Part shown: in pieces, positions 51,559-60,701 of the stretch
Layout: each line of letters starts with the position of its first letter
Numbering within the stretch: position 1 is the first letter of the stretch
NCBI GenBank assembly: GCA_044220635.1
Contig: JBGAQP010000013.1
Span: forward strand, 1 to 64,000
From: JBGAQP01 sp044220635
GTDB lineage: Bacteria; Pseudomonadota; Gammaproteobacteria; Burkholderiales; Usitatibacteraceae
Direction: 5' to 3'
Length of the DNA stretch: 64,000 bases
Made by a program: the position numbers and the translations under genes
Notes under the pieces: model-generated
What the model was told of the DNA's origin: nothing
Seen by the model: the letters and a program-made list of their open reading frames with translations, nothing else
The model's database searches: none

Positions 51559-53025
51559 ATGCCCCACCGCCACGACCCCGACGGCCTGCGCCTGCCGATC
51601 AAGCTCGACGCGACCACCAACGGCGAGTTCGCGCCCATCCCCCTCGAGCCCGTGCACCACGCGGCGCGCCGCCTCGCCTTCGAGGCCGCCACCGCCAACG
51701 CCCGGCGCCTCGCGCTCGGCCGCAGGCGCTTCCTCGCCTCCGCCTGCGGCGCGGCGACGGCGCTGCTCGGGATGAACGCGGCCTACGCCCGCGCGGGTCG
51801 CACCGGCGGCTTCTACGAGCTCGAGCCCGAGAGCGCGCTCGACCTGCAGCTCGCCCGCTCCCGGCTCGACGGGGGCGAGTTCATCTTCGACGTGCAGGGC
51901 CACTTCGTGAACCCGACGGGCGCCTGGCTCAAGCGTCTTCCCCGCGGCGCGAAGCCGCTGGGCTTCGCCACGAACGACGCGCGCTGCAAGCCCCACCAGG
52001 GCCCCGGCGACTTCGACTACCTGCGCTGCGTCGGCCCCGAGCAGTTCGTGAAGGACGTCTTCCTCGACTCCGACACCGACCTCATGGTCCTCTCGTTCGT
52101 GCCCTCCACGCGCGAGGGGGAGCCGCTCACGATCGAGGAGGCGGAGGCGACCGCGCGCATCGTCGAGAAGCTCGAGGGAACGCACCGCCTGCTCATCCAC
52201 GGGCGCGTGAACCCGAACCAGAAGGGCGACCTCGAGGGCATGGACGCGCTCGCCTCGCGCCACCGCATCTCGGCCTGGAAGACCTACACGCAGTGGGGTC
52301 CCGAGGGGAAGGGCTTCTTCCTCGACGACGAGCCAGGGATCGCGCTCATCGAGAAGGCGGGCAAGCTCGGCATTCGCAACATCGCGATCCACAAGGGCCT
52401 GCCTTTCGGCGAGCGCTCCTACGAGCACTCCACCTGCGTCGACGTGGGGCGCGTGGCGAAGCGCTTCCCCGGCGTGAACTTCCTGATCTATCACTCGGGC
52501 TTCGTCGCCGGCAAGCCCGAGGGGCCCTGGGACCCGAAGCGCGCGGACGGCATCGACGCGCTCGTGACGAGCCTCGCCGAGAACGGCGTGAAGCCCGGCG
52601 CGAACGTCTACGCCGAGCTCGGCTCCACCTGGCGCTTCCTCATGCGCGACCCCGATTCGGCCGCGCACGCGCTCGGCAAGCTCTTCAAGGCCTGCGGGGA
52701 GGACAACGTGCTCTGGGGCACGGATTCGATCTGGTACGGCTCGCCCCAGGACCAGATCCAGGCCTTCCGCGCCTTCCAGATCTCGGCGGCGCTGCGCGAA
52801 AAGCACGGCTACCCGGCGATCACGCCGGAGCTGCGCCGCAAGGTCTTCGGGCAGAACGCGCTGAAGATCTACCCGGTCGCCGCCGAGGTCGCCGCGAAGC
52901 ACCTGGCCGGGGACCGCGTCGAGCGCGAGCGCCTCGAGTACCGGGAGGATCCCGATCCCAGCTTCCTCACCCACGGGCCGAAGACGCGGCGCGAATTCCT
53001 CAACCTGCTCGCGTGGGGCCGATGA
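51559..53025 (+). CDS. Amidohydrolase-family metal-dependent hydrolase with an N-terminal export-like signal
   Basis: A 488-residue protein with a TIM-barrel amidohydrolase-2 fold. A twin-arginine-like segment (GRRRFLASACGAATALLGMNAAYA, about residues 54-77) suggests Tat export, preceded by an unusual long N-terminal part. Metal-ligand candidates: DVQGHF, LLIHGRVN, IAIHKGLPF, LIYHSGF and WGTDSIW near the end. GTAGGAGG precedes the ATG. It is coupled to the 3-hydroxyacyl-CoA dehydrogenase by ATGA. The substrate is unknown; decarboxylases share this fold. Confidence 0.83.
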   Translation: MPHRHDPDGLRLPIKLDATTNGEFAPIPLEPVHHAARRLAFEAATANARRLALGRRRFLASACGAATALLGMNAAYARAGRTGGFYELEPESALDLQLARSRLDGGEFIFDVQGHFVNPTGAWLKRLPRGAKPLGFATNDARCKPHQGPGDFDYLRCVGPEQFVKDVFLDSDTDLMVLSFVPSTREGEPLTIEEAEATARIVEKLEGTHRLLIHGRVNPNQKGDLEGMDALASRHRISAWKTYTQWGPEGKGFFLDDEPGIALIEKAGKLGIRNIAIHKGLPFGERSYEHSTCVDVGRVAKRFPGVNFLIYHSGFVAGKPEGPWDPKRADGIDALVTSLAENGVKPGANVYAELGSTWRFLMRDPDSAAHALGKLFKACGEDNVLWGTDSIWYGSPQDQIQAFRAFQISAALREKHGYPAITPELRRKVFGQNALKIYPVAAEVAAKHLAGDRVERERLEYREDPDPSFLTHGPKTRREFLNLLAWGR

Positions 53026-53957
53026 GCATGAAGAAGACCACGGTCGTCATCGGCGGCGGCACGATGGGTGCGGACATCGCCCTCACGCTCGCCCGCGCCG
53101 GCCACCCCACGCACCTGGTCGAGCCCGATCCCGCGTGCCGCGGTTCGCTCCCCGGCCGCCTCGCCGCCGGGCTCGCGAAGCTCGGCTGCCCGCAGGGGCT
53201 CGAGCGCATCGCCCTCAACGCCGCACTTGGCGAGGTGCCCTGGGCCCGGGTGGACGCGGTGATCGAGGCGATTCCCGAGGACCTCGCGCTCAAGCGGCGG
53301 GTGTTCGCCGAGCTCGTGCGCCTCGCCCCGCCGCGGGCGCTGCTCACGAGCAACAGCTCGGCGCTGCCGATCTCGGCCATCGGCGAGGGGCTCGCGACCC
53401 GCGAGCGGATGTTCGGCCTGCACTACTTCATGCCGGCGCATTCGGTGCCGCTCGTCGAGGTCGTGTGCTCGGATGCGAGCGATGCGGCGCTCGCCGACGA
53501 GCTCTGCGCCTTCATGCGCACCACCGGCAAGGTCCCCGTCAAGGTGAGGAAGGACGTGCCCGGGTTCCTCGCCAACCGCCTGCAGCACGCGCTGTGCCGC
53601 GAGGCGTTCGCGATGATCGACGCGGGCATCGTCACACCCGAGGAGGTGGACCTCGCCGTGCGCTTCAGCTTCGGCTTCCGCTACCTCGCGGTGGGTCCCA
53701 TGCTCCAGCGCGACCACGCCGGCCTCGACGTGCACTGCGCGGCCGCCGCGACGATCTACCCCTCGCTGTGCAACGACGCCGAGCCCGCCGAAGTGCTGCG
53801 CCGGCACGTCGCCGACGGCCACCTGGGCATCAAGGCGGGCCGCGGTCTCTTCGACTGGACGCCGGAGAAGATCGCCGCCGAGAAGCGCCGCTACGACACC
53901 CTCCTGCAGGGCGCCCTCAAGCTCATCGCCGCCGAACTTCCGCCGATCGCCCCCTGA
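53022..53957 (+). CDS. 3-hydroxyacyl-CoA dehydrogenase family protein
   Basis: The 311-residue enzyme has an NAD-binding Rossmann start (TVVIGGGTMGADIALTLARAG), then EAIPEDLALKRRVFAEL, LLTSNSSALPIS, and the catalytic His in FGLHYFMPAHSVPLVEVV, with a C-terminal dimerisation half (GFLANRLQHALCREAFAMI). The substrate may be a 3-hydroxyacyl-CoA or a related acid. ATG at 53022 overlaps the amidohydrolase stop; ATG at 53028 is an alternative. It ends five bases before a hairpin repeat. Confidence 0.88.
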   Translation: MSMKKTTVVIGGGTMGADIALTLARAGHPTHLVEPDPACRGSLPGRLAAGLAKLGCPQGLERIALNAALGEVPWARVDAVIEAIPEDLALKRRVFAELVRLAPPRALLTSNSSALPISAIGEGLATRERMFGLHYFMPAHSVPLVEVVCSDASDAALADELCAFMRTTGKVPVKVRKDVPGFLANRLQHALCREAFAMIDAGIVTPEEVDLAVRFSFGFRYLAVGPMLQRDHAGLDVHCAAAATIYPSLCNDAEPAEVLRRHVADGHLGIKAGRGLFDWTPEKIAAEKRRYDTLLQGALKLIAAELPPIAP

Positions 53958-53961
53958 ACCG

Positions 53962-54049
53962 AAAATGGGGACAGTCCCCATTTAAGCTCTGTAACATTCG
54001 GCCTCGCGGTCGATTGTTACAGACATTAAATGGGGACTGTCCCCATTTT
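53962..54049. repeat. Nested hairpin repeat (AATGGGGACAGTCCCCATT type)
   Basis: Two 35-base arms (53962-53996 and 54015-54049) match in inverted orientation at 33 of 35 positions around an 18-base loop. Each arm contains its own palindrome (AAATGGGGAC/GTCCCCATTT). It lies between two convergent genes and may act as a bidirectional terminator. The same GGGGACAGTCCCC core is known to me as a dispersed element in many proteobacterial genomes. The right arm encodes the last residues of the GGDEF/EAL protein. Confidence 0.85.
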
Positions 54050-56728
54050 TTCGGTGAGCCAGGCGGTGGCGGCGGCGGCGGGCATGGGGCGGCCGATGAG
54101 GTAGCCCTGGCCTTCGTCGCAGCCCTGGGCGCGCAGGGCCGCGAGGGTGGCCTCGTCCTCGATGCCTTCGGCGATCACCTTGAGGCCCAGGTCGTGGGCG
54201 AGGTGGATCGTGGACTCGACGATCGCGCGGTCGGCCGCGCTCGTGAGCATCTGGCCCACGAAGGAGACGTCGATCTTCAGCGCGCTGAGCGGCAGGCGCT
54301 TCAGGTGCGAGAGCGAGGAGAAGCCCGTGCCGAAGTCGTCTACCGCCACCTCGACGCCGAGCTCGCGGATGCGCCGCAGCGTGGCCGACGCGCGCTCGGG
54401 GTCGGAGATGATCGCCGACTCCGTGATCTCGAGCTCGAGGGCGGCGGGCTGCATCCCGAGCTCCGCGATCGTGCGGCCGATCAGCTCCGGGCTGCTCTCG
54501 TCGACGAGCTGGCGCGCGGAGAGGTTCACGGCCATGCCCACGGGGTGCCCAGCCGCCCGCCAGAGGAGCTGCTGGCGGATCGCCTCGCGCAGCACCCACG
54601 CCGTGAGCGGCCGGATGAGGTCGGAGAGCTCGGCGAGCGGCACGAAGCGCGAGGGGGCGAGCAGCCCCAGCCTCGGGTGGCGCCACCGGACGAGCGCCTC
54701 GAAGCCGAGGGGACGCCCGTCGGCCAGGCGCACGCGCGGCTGGTAGTGGACCTCCATCTGCCCGTGCCGGACCGCCTCGCCCAGCTCCGTGAGCAGCATC
54801 AGGCGCTCGGCGGTGTAGGGATCCTCGGCGGGATCGTAGGCGGCGAAGCTCGCCCCGCGCCGCTTGGCGGCGTACATCGCCACGTCCGCGCAACGCAGCA
54901 GCCCGCTGGGCGAATCGGCGTGCACAGGGGCGATCGCGATGCCGATGCTCGCCCCGACCTCGAGCCGGTAGCCCCCGACCTCGAAGGGCGCGGTGAGCGC
55001 CGCGAGCGCGCGCCCCGCCGAGCGTTCCGCCGCGAGCAGGTCCACGGCCTCGGGAAGCCAGATCGCGAACTCGTCGCCGCCCAGGCGCGCCACCTCGCAG
55101 CCGCTGCCGTCGCACAGCTCCGCCTCCAGGCGGCGCGCCACGCCGGCGAGCAGGACGTCGCCCACGTGGTGCCCGAGCGTGTCGTTGATCTCCTTGAACC
55201 GGTCGAGGTCGATGAGCAGCAGCGTTCCGGCGCCCCGCCCCCCGGGGCTCGCGAGGGCGCCCTCGACGCGCTGCTTGAGGCGGATGCGGTTGGGAAGCCC
55301 GGTGAGGGAGTCGTGGTGGGCGAGGTGCTCGAGCGCGCGCACCTGCTGGCGGCGCTCGAGCTCGCCCGAGGCGCGCGTGGCGAAGATCCGCAGCAGGTTC
55401 TCCGCGATGCGCGAATCGTCGAGGGGCCGGCGGAAGAGCACGGCGATGAGCCCGAGGGGGCCGCCGCGCGAGTCCCGCAGGGGCGCCCCGACGTAGGCTT
55501 CGATGCCCTTCTCGGCGAGACCCCGGTCCTCGGGGAATTGCCTCGCCACGCCGCTCGGAAACGCGCACACGGAGCTGCCGACCACCTGTTCGCAGGGCGA
55601 GCCGGGCAACGCGTAGGCGAAGCCGGGCGCCTCGCGATCCCCCGAGCGCACCGCGATCGTCCGCACCGTCGCGCCGTCGGACGCGTCGATCTCGCCGACG
55701 AAGGCGAGGTCGGCCCCGAGCACGCGCGCGAGGTGCTCGACGAGCGAGCGGAAGAACGACTCGCCCGTCTCGGCCGCCACGCCCTGCGCGACCTCGTAGA
55801 GCAGCATCTCCTGGCGCTTGCGCTCGGTCACGTCGCGGCTCACGGTGACGACGCAGGGCTCGCCGAGGAGCTCCACGCGCTCGCCGGAGAGCTGGAAGTG
55901 GCGGATCTCGCCGGACTTCGTGCGGAAGCGCACCTCGTGCTCGTGGACGCTGCCTTCCTTCAGGATGCGCCCGATCCACACTTCGCGCTCGGCCGGGTCG
56001 GCCCACAGGCCCGTCTCGAGCGAGGTCCGGCCGACGACCTCGGCGGCGCGATAGCCCGAAAGGCGCTCGAAGCCGGCGTTCACGTGCAGGATGCGCCCGT
56101 CGGCGATCCGCACGATGGAGATCCAGTCGGGGCTCGAGCGGAAGGCGCGCGTGAAGAGCGCCTCGGATTCGTCGGCCCGCGCGCGCGCCGCCCGCAGCGC
56201 GTCGTGCACCAGCACCGCGGCGGCGAGGTCCGCGATCGAGCCCGCGAACTGCTGCTCGTCGGCGGTCCAGGCGCGGCGCTCGCCCACCGACTCCAGGCAG
56301 AGCACGCCCCGGGCCTCGCCCGACTTCCAGATGCCCGCGTCGAGCATGGAGACGATGCCCTGGGCGCCGAGATACCCCTCGCCGAATTCCCGGGTGCGCG
56401 CGTCGCTCGCCGCATCCTCCGCGACGATGGCGCGGCTCCAGCGAAGGGCGTGGAAATAGGCCGGGTAGCGCTTGGCCTCGAGCACCGTGCCGGTGGCGTG
56501 GCGGCCCTTGGCGCGGTCGTAGAGGTCCACGAGGCGCAGCTCCTCGCGGTCCTCGCCGAGCAGCCAGATCGAGGCGCGCCCCACGGCGAGCGTTCGGGCC
56601 GCGGCCTCGGTGAGCGCCTGCCAGGCGGTCGCCGGCTCGGCGGTCGAGATGCCGCTCTTCAGGAGCGCGAAGAGCGCGGCCTGCTGGTTCTGGACCCGGA
56701 CAGCGGCAGCTTCATGGGCGCGTTCCAT
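54026..56728 (-). CDS. GAF-PAS-GAF-GGDEF-EAL c-di-GMP signalling protein
   Basis: A 900-residue cytoplasmic protein (no membrane helix). Domains: GAF (about 30-175), PAS (190-300, GYRAAEVVGRT), GAF (320-460), GGDEF (about 470-625, with LGGDEF near residue 549) and EAL (640-890, with EAL at 677-679 and DDFGTGFSSL). Both catalytic motifs are intact, so it may make or break c-di-GMP depending on input. The final residues KMGTVPI and the stop come from the hairpin repeat. Confidence 0.93.
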   Translation of the reverse strand: MERAHEAAAVRVQNQQAALFALLKSGISTAEPATAWQALTEAAARTLAVGRASIWLLGEDREELRLVDLYDRAKGRHATGTVLEAKRYPAYFHALRWSRAIVAEDAASDARTREFGEGYLGAQGIVSMLDAGIWKSGEARGVLCLESVGERRAWTADEQQFAGSIADLAAAVLVHDALRAARARADESEALFTRAFRSSPDWISIVRIADGRILHVNAGFERLSGYRAAEVVGRTSLETGLWADPAEREVWIGRILKEGSVHEHEVRFRTKSGEIRHFQLSGERVELLGEPCVVTVSRDVTERKRQEMLLYEVAQGVAAETGESFFRSLVEHLARVLGADLAFVGEIDASDGATVRTIAVRSGDREAPGFAYALPGSPCEQVVGSSVCAFPSGVARQFPEDRGLAEKGIEAYVGAPLRDSRGGPLGLIAVLFRRPLDDSRIAENLLRIFATRASGELERRQQVRALEHLAHHDSLTGLPNRIRLKQRVEGALASPGGRGAGTLLLIDLDRFKEINDTLGHHVGDVLLAGVARRLEAELCDGSGCEVARLGGDEFAIWLPEAVDLLAAERSAGRALAALTAPFEVGGYRLEVGASIGIAIAPVHADSPSGLLRCADVAMYAAKRRGASFAAYDPAEDPYTAERLMLLTELGEAVRHGQMEVHYQPRVRLADGRPLGFEALVRWRHPRLGLLAPSRFVPLAELSDLIRPLTAWVLREAIRQQLLWRAAGHPVGMAVNLSARQLVDESSPELIGRTIAELGMQPAALELEITESAIISDPERASATLRRIRELGVEVAVDDFGTGFSSLSHLKRLPLSALKIDVSFVGQMLTSAADRAIVESTIHLAHDLGLKVIAEGIEDEATLAALRAQGCDEGQGYLIGRPMPAAAATAWLTEKMGTVPI

Positions 56729-56793
56729 GCAGGCGCGGGCTCCTGTTCCGGCAACGGGGTTCGCCTAGAATACGCCGTGCCGTCCCGTCCCGC

Positions 56794-57645
56794 ATGATCA
56801 CCACGCCCCCTTCCTTCACGCCGCTCGCGGCCCCTCGCGAAGACCCCGCGCCGCTCACCTTCGCGTTCCGCGGCACGGAGCTGCTCGTGGCGCAGGCCGA
56901 CCTCGCGCTGCCTGACGCGCGCGCCTGCGCCGCCGCCGGCCTCGCCGAGGCGCAGATGCACCCGGTCGGCTTGCTCGGCGAGAGGTACTGCCGCGCGGTC
57001 CCGGTCGCCGCGGGCACCGCCGCGCCGCCCGGTTTCGCATTCGTCGCGTTGCGCGCGCTCTTCGGCCAGCTCGACGAGGCGCGGCTCGCGGTCGCCTTCC
57101 GCGCCTCGCAGATCGCGCATTTCGACCGGACGCACCGCTACTGCGGGCTGTGCGGCGCGGGCGCGAAGCCCGTGCCCGGCGAACGCGCCATGCGATGCGG
57201 CGCCTGCGGCCACGTCGCCTACCCGCGCGTCTCGCCCGCGATGATGGTCCTCGTGCGCAAGGGCGATGCGATCCTGCTCGCGCGCCACGCGAAGGTGCCG
57301 CACGGGCGTTATACCGCGCTCGCCGGGTTCGTCGAGCCGGGCGAATCGGTGGAGGAGGCCGTGCACCGGGAGGTGCGCGAGGAGGTCGGGCTCGAGGTGC
57401 GGGACCTGCGTTACTTCGCGAGCCAGTCCTGGCCCTTCCCCCACTCGCTGATGATCGCCTTCACGGCGCAGTACGCGGGCGGGGAGGTCCGCTGCGACCC
57501 CGCGGAGATCGCCGAGGCCCGCTGGTTCGGCCCGGGCGACGCGCTGCCCGAGCTCTCGATCCGGGAGTCGATCGCGCGCGCGCTCATCGACGCGCACCTG
57601 CCGCGGGGCGCTTCGCCGTCCCCGCCCGGCCCTTCTCGTGCATGA
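56794..57645 (+). CDS. nudC: NAD+ diphosphatase NudC
   Basis: The 283-residue Nudix enzyme cleaves NAD(H) and removes NAD caps from RNA. It has the zinc ribbon (CGLCG and CGACG), the Nudix box GFVEPGESVEEAVHREVREEVGL, and the NudC signature SQSWPFPHSLM, where the usual proline of SQPWPFP is serine. The last 62 bases overlap the end of the convergent DUF1801 gene, so one of the two ends may be shorter in practice. Confidence 0.92.
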   Translation: MITTPPSFTPLAAPREDPAPLTFAFRGTELLVAQADLALPDARACAAAGLAEAQMHPVGLLGERYCRAVPVAAGTAAPPGFAFVALRALFGQLDEARLAVAFRASQIAHFDRTHRYCGLCGAGAKPVPGERAMRCGACGHVAYPRVSPAMMVLVRKGDAILLARHAKVPHGRYTALAGFVEPGESVEEAVHREVREEVGLEVRDLRYFASQSWPFPHSLMIAFTAQYAGGEVRCDPAEIAEARWFGPGDALPELSIRESIARALIDAHLPRGASPSPPGPSRA

Positions 57646-58063
57646 CGAGGAAGTCCTCGACTTGCATCGAGGCGACGAGACCGGCGATCGCCGCGAGCGG
57701 AATCTCCCCGGGGGACCGGAAGCGCACGCAGCACTTTCCCAGGTCCGGCTTGCGGCCCATCGCGCGATAGGCCTCGAGAAGCGCCTTTTCCTGCCTCGCG
57801 TCGCCGTACACGCCCATCAGGTAGATCGCGTAGTGGTTCTTCTGGGCAGCGAGCGCGACGTAAGCGAGCGGCCTGCCGTTGTAGGTCCGCGGATGGCGGG
57901 CCAGGGGAACGCGCCAGCAGATCATTCCCCAGTCCATCGCCTCCTCGTAGCCGCGGGGCATCGCCTCGCGAAGGACCTCGAGCACCGCGGCGACGACCTC
58001 GCGGCGTTGCGCGGGAAGCTCCTTCAGGTAGTCGGCGACGGTGGTCGCGGCGCTGGAGGCCAT
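57584..58063 (-). CDS. DUF1801 domain protein
   Basis: The 159-residue protein contains a DUF1801 (YdhG-like) domain: VADYLKELPAQRREVVAAVLEVLREAMPRGYEEAMDWGMICWRVPL, LAYVALAAQKNHYAIYLMGVYG, KPDLGKCCVRFRSPGEIPLAAIAGLV. Function unknown. The start at 58063 removes a low-complexity extension; the ribosome site is weak. It overlaps nudC by 62 bases tail to tail and lies two bases from the gene upstream of it. Confidence 0.82.
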   Translation of the reverse strand: MASSAATTVADYLKELPAQRREVVAAVLEVLREAMPRGYEEAMDWGMICWRVPLARHPRTYNGRPLAYVALAAQKNHYAIYLMGVYGDARQEKALLEAYRAMGRKPDLGKCCVRFRSPGEIPLAAIAGLVASMQVEDFLVMHEKGRAGTAKRPAAGARR

Positions 58064-58065
58064 CG

Positions 58066-58623
58066 TCACTGCGGGGCGGGGACGATACGCCGCGAGCTCC
58101 GGCGCTCGCCATGGCAATGGGTCGCGATCCCGTATTCGGCGAAGAAGGCGACCGCCTCGGGATCGCGCCGGGCCGCGTCGACCACGTACGCGCCCGCGGC
58201 GGCGCCCCCGCAAGCATAGAACCCCGCGGCGCCGCCCCCGATCGCGGCCCCGCCGACGGCGCCGCCGCCGATCGCGAGGGCGCCGATCGCGAGCCCACCC
58301 ACCGCGGCGAGCGCGCCGAGCGACAGCCCCCCGAAGGTGACCACGCCCAACGCGAGGCCGCCGAAGGCGAAAACGCCGCGCGCGAGGCCGCCGAGGGCGA
58401 CGAGGCCGGTGGCGATGTCGCCGATCGCGATCACGCCGACCGCATGGCCGCGGGTCTCGCCCTTCGCGGGATCGGGGCCCGTGGCGACACAGACGAAAGG
58501 CAGCTCGCCGAGGGCGAGCGCGGACCGGTAGCGCACCCGGCGCGGCGTGCCACCCTTCAGCCGGGCGACCTCGGCTTCGAGCTCGCGGACGCGGCGCTCG
58601 AGTTCCGCGCGGTCCCGCAGCAT
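58066..58623 (-). CDS. Gly/Ala repeat membrane protein with an N-terminal coiled coil
   Basis: The 185-residue protein starts with a short coiled coil (residues 3-23, RAELERRVRELEAEVARLKGG). Residues about 61-145 are about eight imperfect repeats of roughly ten residues of the form G-x-x-A-x-G-G (GVIAIGDIATGLVALGGLARG, VFAFGGLALGVVTFGGLSLG and so on). The tail is hydrophilic. The pattern fits closely packed glycine-zipper helices or a beta-solenoid. GGAGG precedes the ATG. Function unknown. Confidence 0.7.
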   Translation of the reverse strand: MLRDRAELERRVRELEAEVARLKGGTPRRVRYRSALALGELPFVCVATGPDPAKGETRGHAVGVIAIGDIATGLVALGGLARGVFAFGGLALGVVTFGGLSLGALAAVGGLAIGALAIGGGAVGGAAIGGGAAGFYACGGAAAGAYVVDAARRDPEAVAFFAEYGIATHCHGERRSSRRIVPAPQ

Positions 58624-58645
58624 GCGCCTCCTCCCTTCCCGCGCC

Positions 58646-60619
58646 TCAGATCACGCGGTCGTTGCCCCCGTCCACGGGCAGCTGCGCGCCGGTGGTCTTC
58701 GCGAAGAGCGCGCCGCACATCTCCGCGGCGAGCTCGGCGACGTCGCGGCTGCCCACCTCGGTGCGCAGCACATTGTTGCGCTTGTACTCGTCCACCGTCA
58801 TCCCGTAGTGCTTCGCGCGGGCCGCAAGCACCTCCTCGGTCCAGATCGCGGTGTCGAAGACCGCGTTGGGATGCAGCGTGTTCACGCGGATGCCGTCGGC
58901 GCCCCACTCGAGCGCCGCGACCCGCGCGAGCTGGTTGAGCGCGGCCTTCGAGGCCGAGTAGGCGCCCGCGCCGGGGCCCGGCGCCGGGACGTTTTTCGAT
59001 CCGATCACCACCACGCGGCCGCCCCGGGGGGCGAGCTTGAGGAGCGGATGGCATTCGCGCATCAGCACGAGGTTCGCGTCGAGGTTCACCCGCATGACGC
59101 GGCGCCACTCCTCGGAGCCCAGCGCGTCGATGCGCCGCCCGCCCGGGAAGATCCCGGCGTTGAGCACGAGCATGTCGATGCCGCCGTAGGCCTCCACCGT
59201 GCGCGCGATCGCCGCCTTCAGCTGCGATTCGTCGGCCACGTCGCACGCGATCCCGAGGAAATCCGCCCGCTGGTGCAGCGTCTCGATCCCGCCCGCGAGG
59301 TCGAGCCCCACGACGGCGGCCCCGCGCGCGAGGAGCGAGTCCACCGTGGCCTTGCCGATGCCCGAGGCCGCGCCCGTCACCAGCGCGACCTCGCCCGCGA
59401 ACGCCGGGGGCTTGCCCCCCTTGCGCAGCTTCGCCTGCTCGAGGTCCCAGTACTCGACGTCGAAGATGTCCTTCGCGGGAAGGGCCCGGTAGCCGCCGAG
59501 CGCCGTGGCGCGCGCGATCGTGGTCATCGTGTGGGCGTAGATCTCCGCGACGATCGCGGCGTCCTTCGCGGTGCGTCCCGCGGCGCACAGGCCGAGCTCG
59601 GGGTCGAGCACGACGCGCGGCGCGGGATCGAGCAGGGTCTTCCTCTCGCGCGCGAGCGGCTCGTGCGCGGCGAAATACTCGCGGTAGGCCCGGGCGTAGG
59701 CCTCGACGTCGCGCCCGAGCATCGGCAGGCGCTTGGTGCGGATCACGTGGTCGGGCGTGGCCGGCCCCTGCTGCGAGACCGTCGCGAGGTCCGCGCGCCG
59801 GCAGAAGGCGAGGCTCGCGGCGTCCGCATGCCGGGCGAGGACGACGGGAAAGCCCGCCGCGTCCGAGATCGCGCGGCGAAGCCGGGCGAGATCCGCCGTG
59901 CAGTCGCTTCCCGACGCGGCGCCGGGAGGAACCGGGACCTCCCAGGCCTTCTTCTTCCGGAGGTAGTCCTCGGCGCGCCCGACGAGGGCGATCATGCGCT
60001 CGTAGGACTCCCTGGCCGTGCGCCCGAACGAGAAGATCCCGTGGTTGAGGAGCACCATGCCGATCGTGCGCGGGCCGCTCTCGGCGGGAAAGCGCGCGGC
60101 GCACTCGCGCGCGAGGTCGAATCCCGGCATCACGTAGGGAATCACGACCACCTCGTCGCCGTAGATCTCGCGGATGCGCGCTTCTCCGTCCGCGGTGTTC
60201 GTGATCGCGAGGACCGCGTCGGCGTGGGTGTGGTCGACGAACTTCCAGGGCAGGATCGCGTGCAGGATCGCCTCGACCGACGGCGCCGGGGCGGACGCGC
60301 GCGTCATGTGCGTGGCCATCTCGTTGACCATCTGCGGGTCCGGCAGCGCCGCGAGGCGCCCGAGGCGCCGGAGGTGCTCGAGCCGCACGGGCGCGAAGCC
60401 GGCTTCCTCGATCTTCTCGAGGTCCCAGCCGCTGCCCTTCACGTAGAGGAGCTCCTCCTCCTCGCCGAGGACGTTCTTCTCGGAAAGCTTGACGGAGGTG
60501 TTGCCTCCGCCGTGGAGCACGAGCGACTTGTCGCGCCCGAGCAGCCGCGAGCTGTGCACCCGCAGCGCGAGCTCGCCCGCGCCCGCATCGACGGCCCGGT
60601 CGTCCCAGAGGTTTTCCAT
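58646..60619 (-). CDS. Bifunctional class II aldolase/short-chain dehydrogenase
   Basis: The 657-residue enzyme fuses a class II aldolase (residues about 1-370; zinc ligands in WKFVDHTHADAV and the later LLNHGIFSFG) to a short-chain dehydrogenase (about 395-657; LVTGAASGIG, and YSASKAAL as the catalytic Tyr-Lys). Such fusions act on rhamnulose-1-phosphate or similar sugar phosphates. No other sugar catabolic gene is next to it, so the sugar is unknown. Confidence 0.9.
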   Translation of the reverse strand: MENLWDDRAVDAGAGELALRVHSSRLLGRDKSLVLHGGGNTSVKLSEKNVLGEEEELLYVKGSGWDLEKIEEAGFAPVRLEHLRRLGRLAALPDPQMVNEMATHMTRASAPAPSVEAILHAILPWKFVDHTHADAVLAITNTADGEARIREIYGDEVVVIPYVMPGFDLARECAARFPAESGPRTIGMVLLNHGIFSFGRTARESYERMIALVGRAEDYLRKKKAWEVPVPPGAASGSDCTADLARLRRAISDAAGFPVVLARHADAASLAFCRRADLATVSQQGPATPDHVIRTKRLPMLGRDVEAYARAYREYFAAHEPLARERKTLLDPAPRVVLDPELGLCAAGRTAKDAAIVAEIYAHTMTTIARATALGGYRALPAKDIFDVEYWDLEQAKLRKGGKPPAFAGEVALVTGAASGIGKATVDSLLARGAAVVGLDLAGGIETLHQRADFLGIACDVADESQLKAAIARTVEAYGGIDMLVLNAGIFPGGRRIDALGSEEWRRVMRVNLDANLVLMRECHPLLKLAPRGGRVVVIGSKNVPAPGPGAGAYSASKAALNQLARVAALEWGADGIRVNTLHPNAVFDTAIWTEEVLAARAKHYGMTVDEYKRNNVLRTEVGSRDVAELAAEMCGALFAKTTGAQLPVDGGNDRVI

Positions 60620-60701
60620 GCTGTTCGTAGGGCTAATGGAACCGCCATTCTACCCGGCAGGTTAGAATCGTCCGAGAAACTCGGACAGCCCCGGGTGGAG
60701 C

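Noticed and set aside
53988..54023. A third hydrogenase-type TGTAAC/GTTACA site
   Set aside because: The half-sites are 20 bases apart rather than 7 and belong to the arms of the hairpin repeat.
53135..56797. A 1220-codon + strand open frame over the dehydrogenase and GGDEF/EAL genes
   Set aside because: It is the antisense shadow of the c-di-GMP protein and has no recognisable domain or ribosome site.
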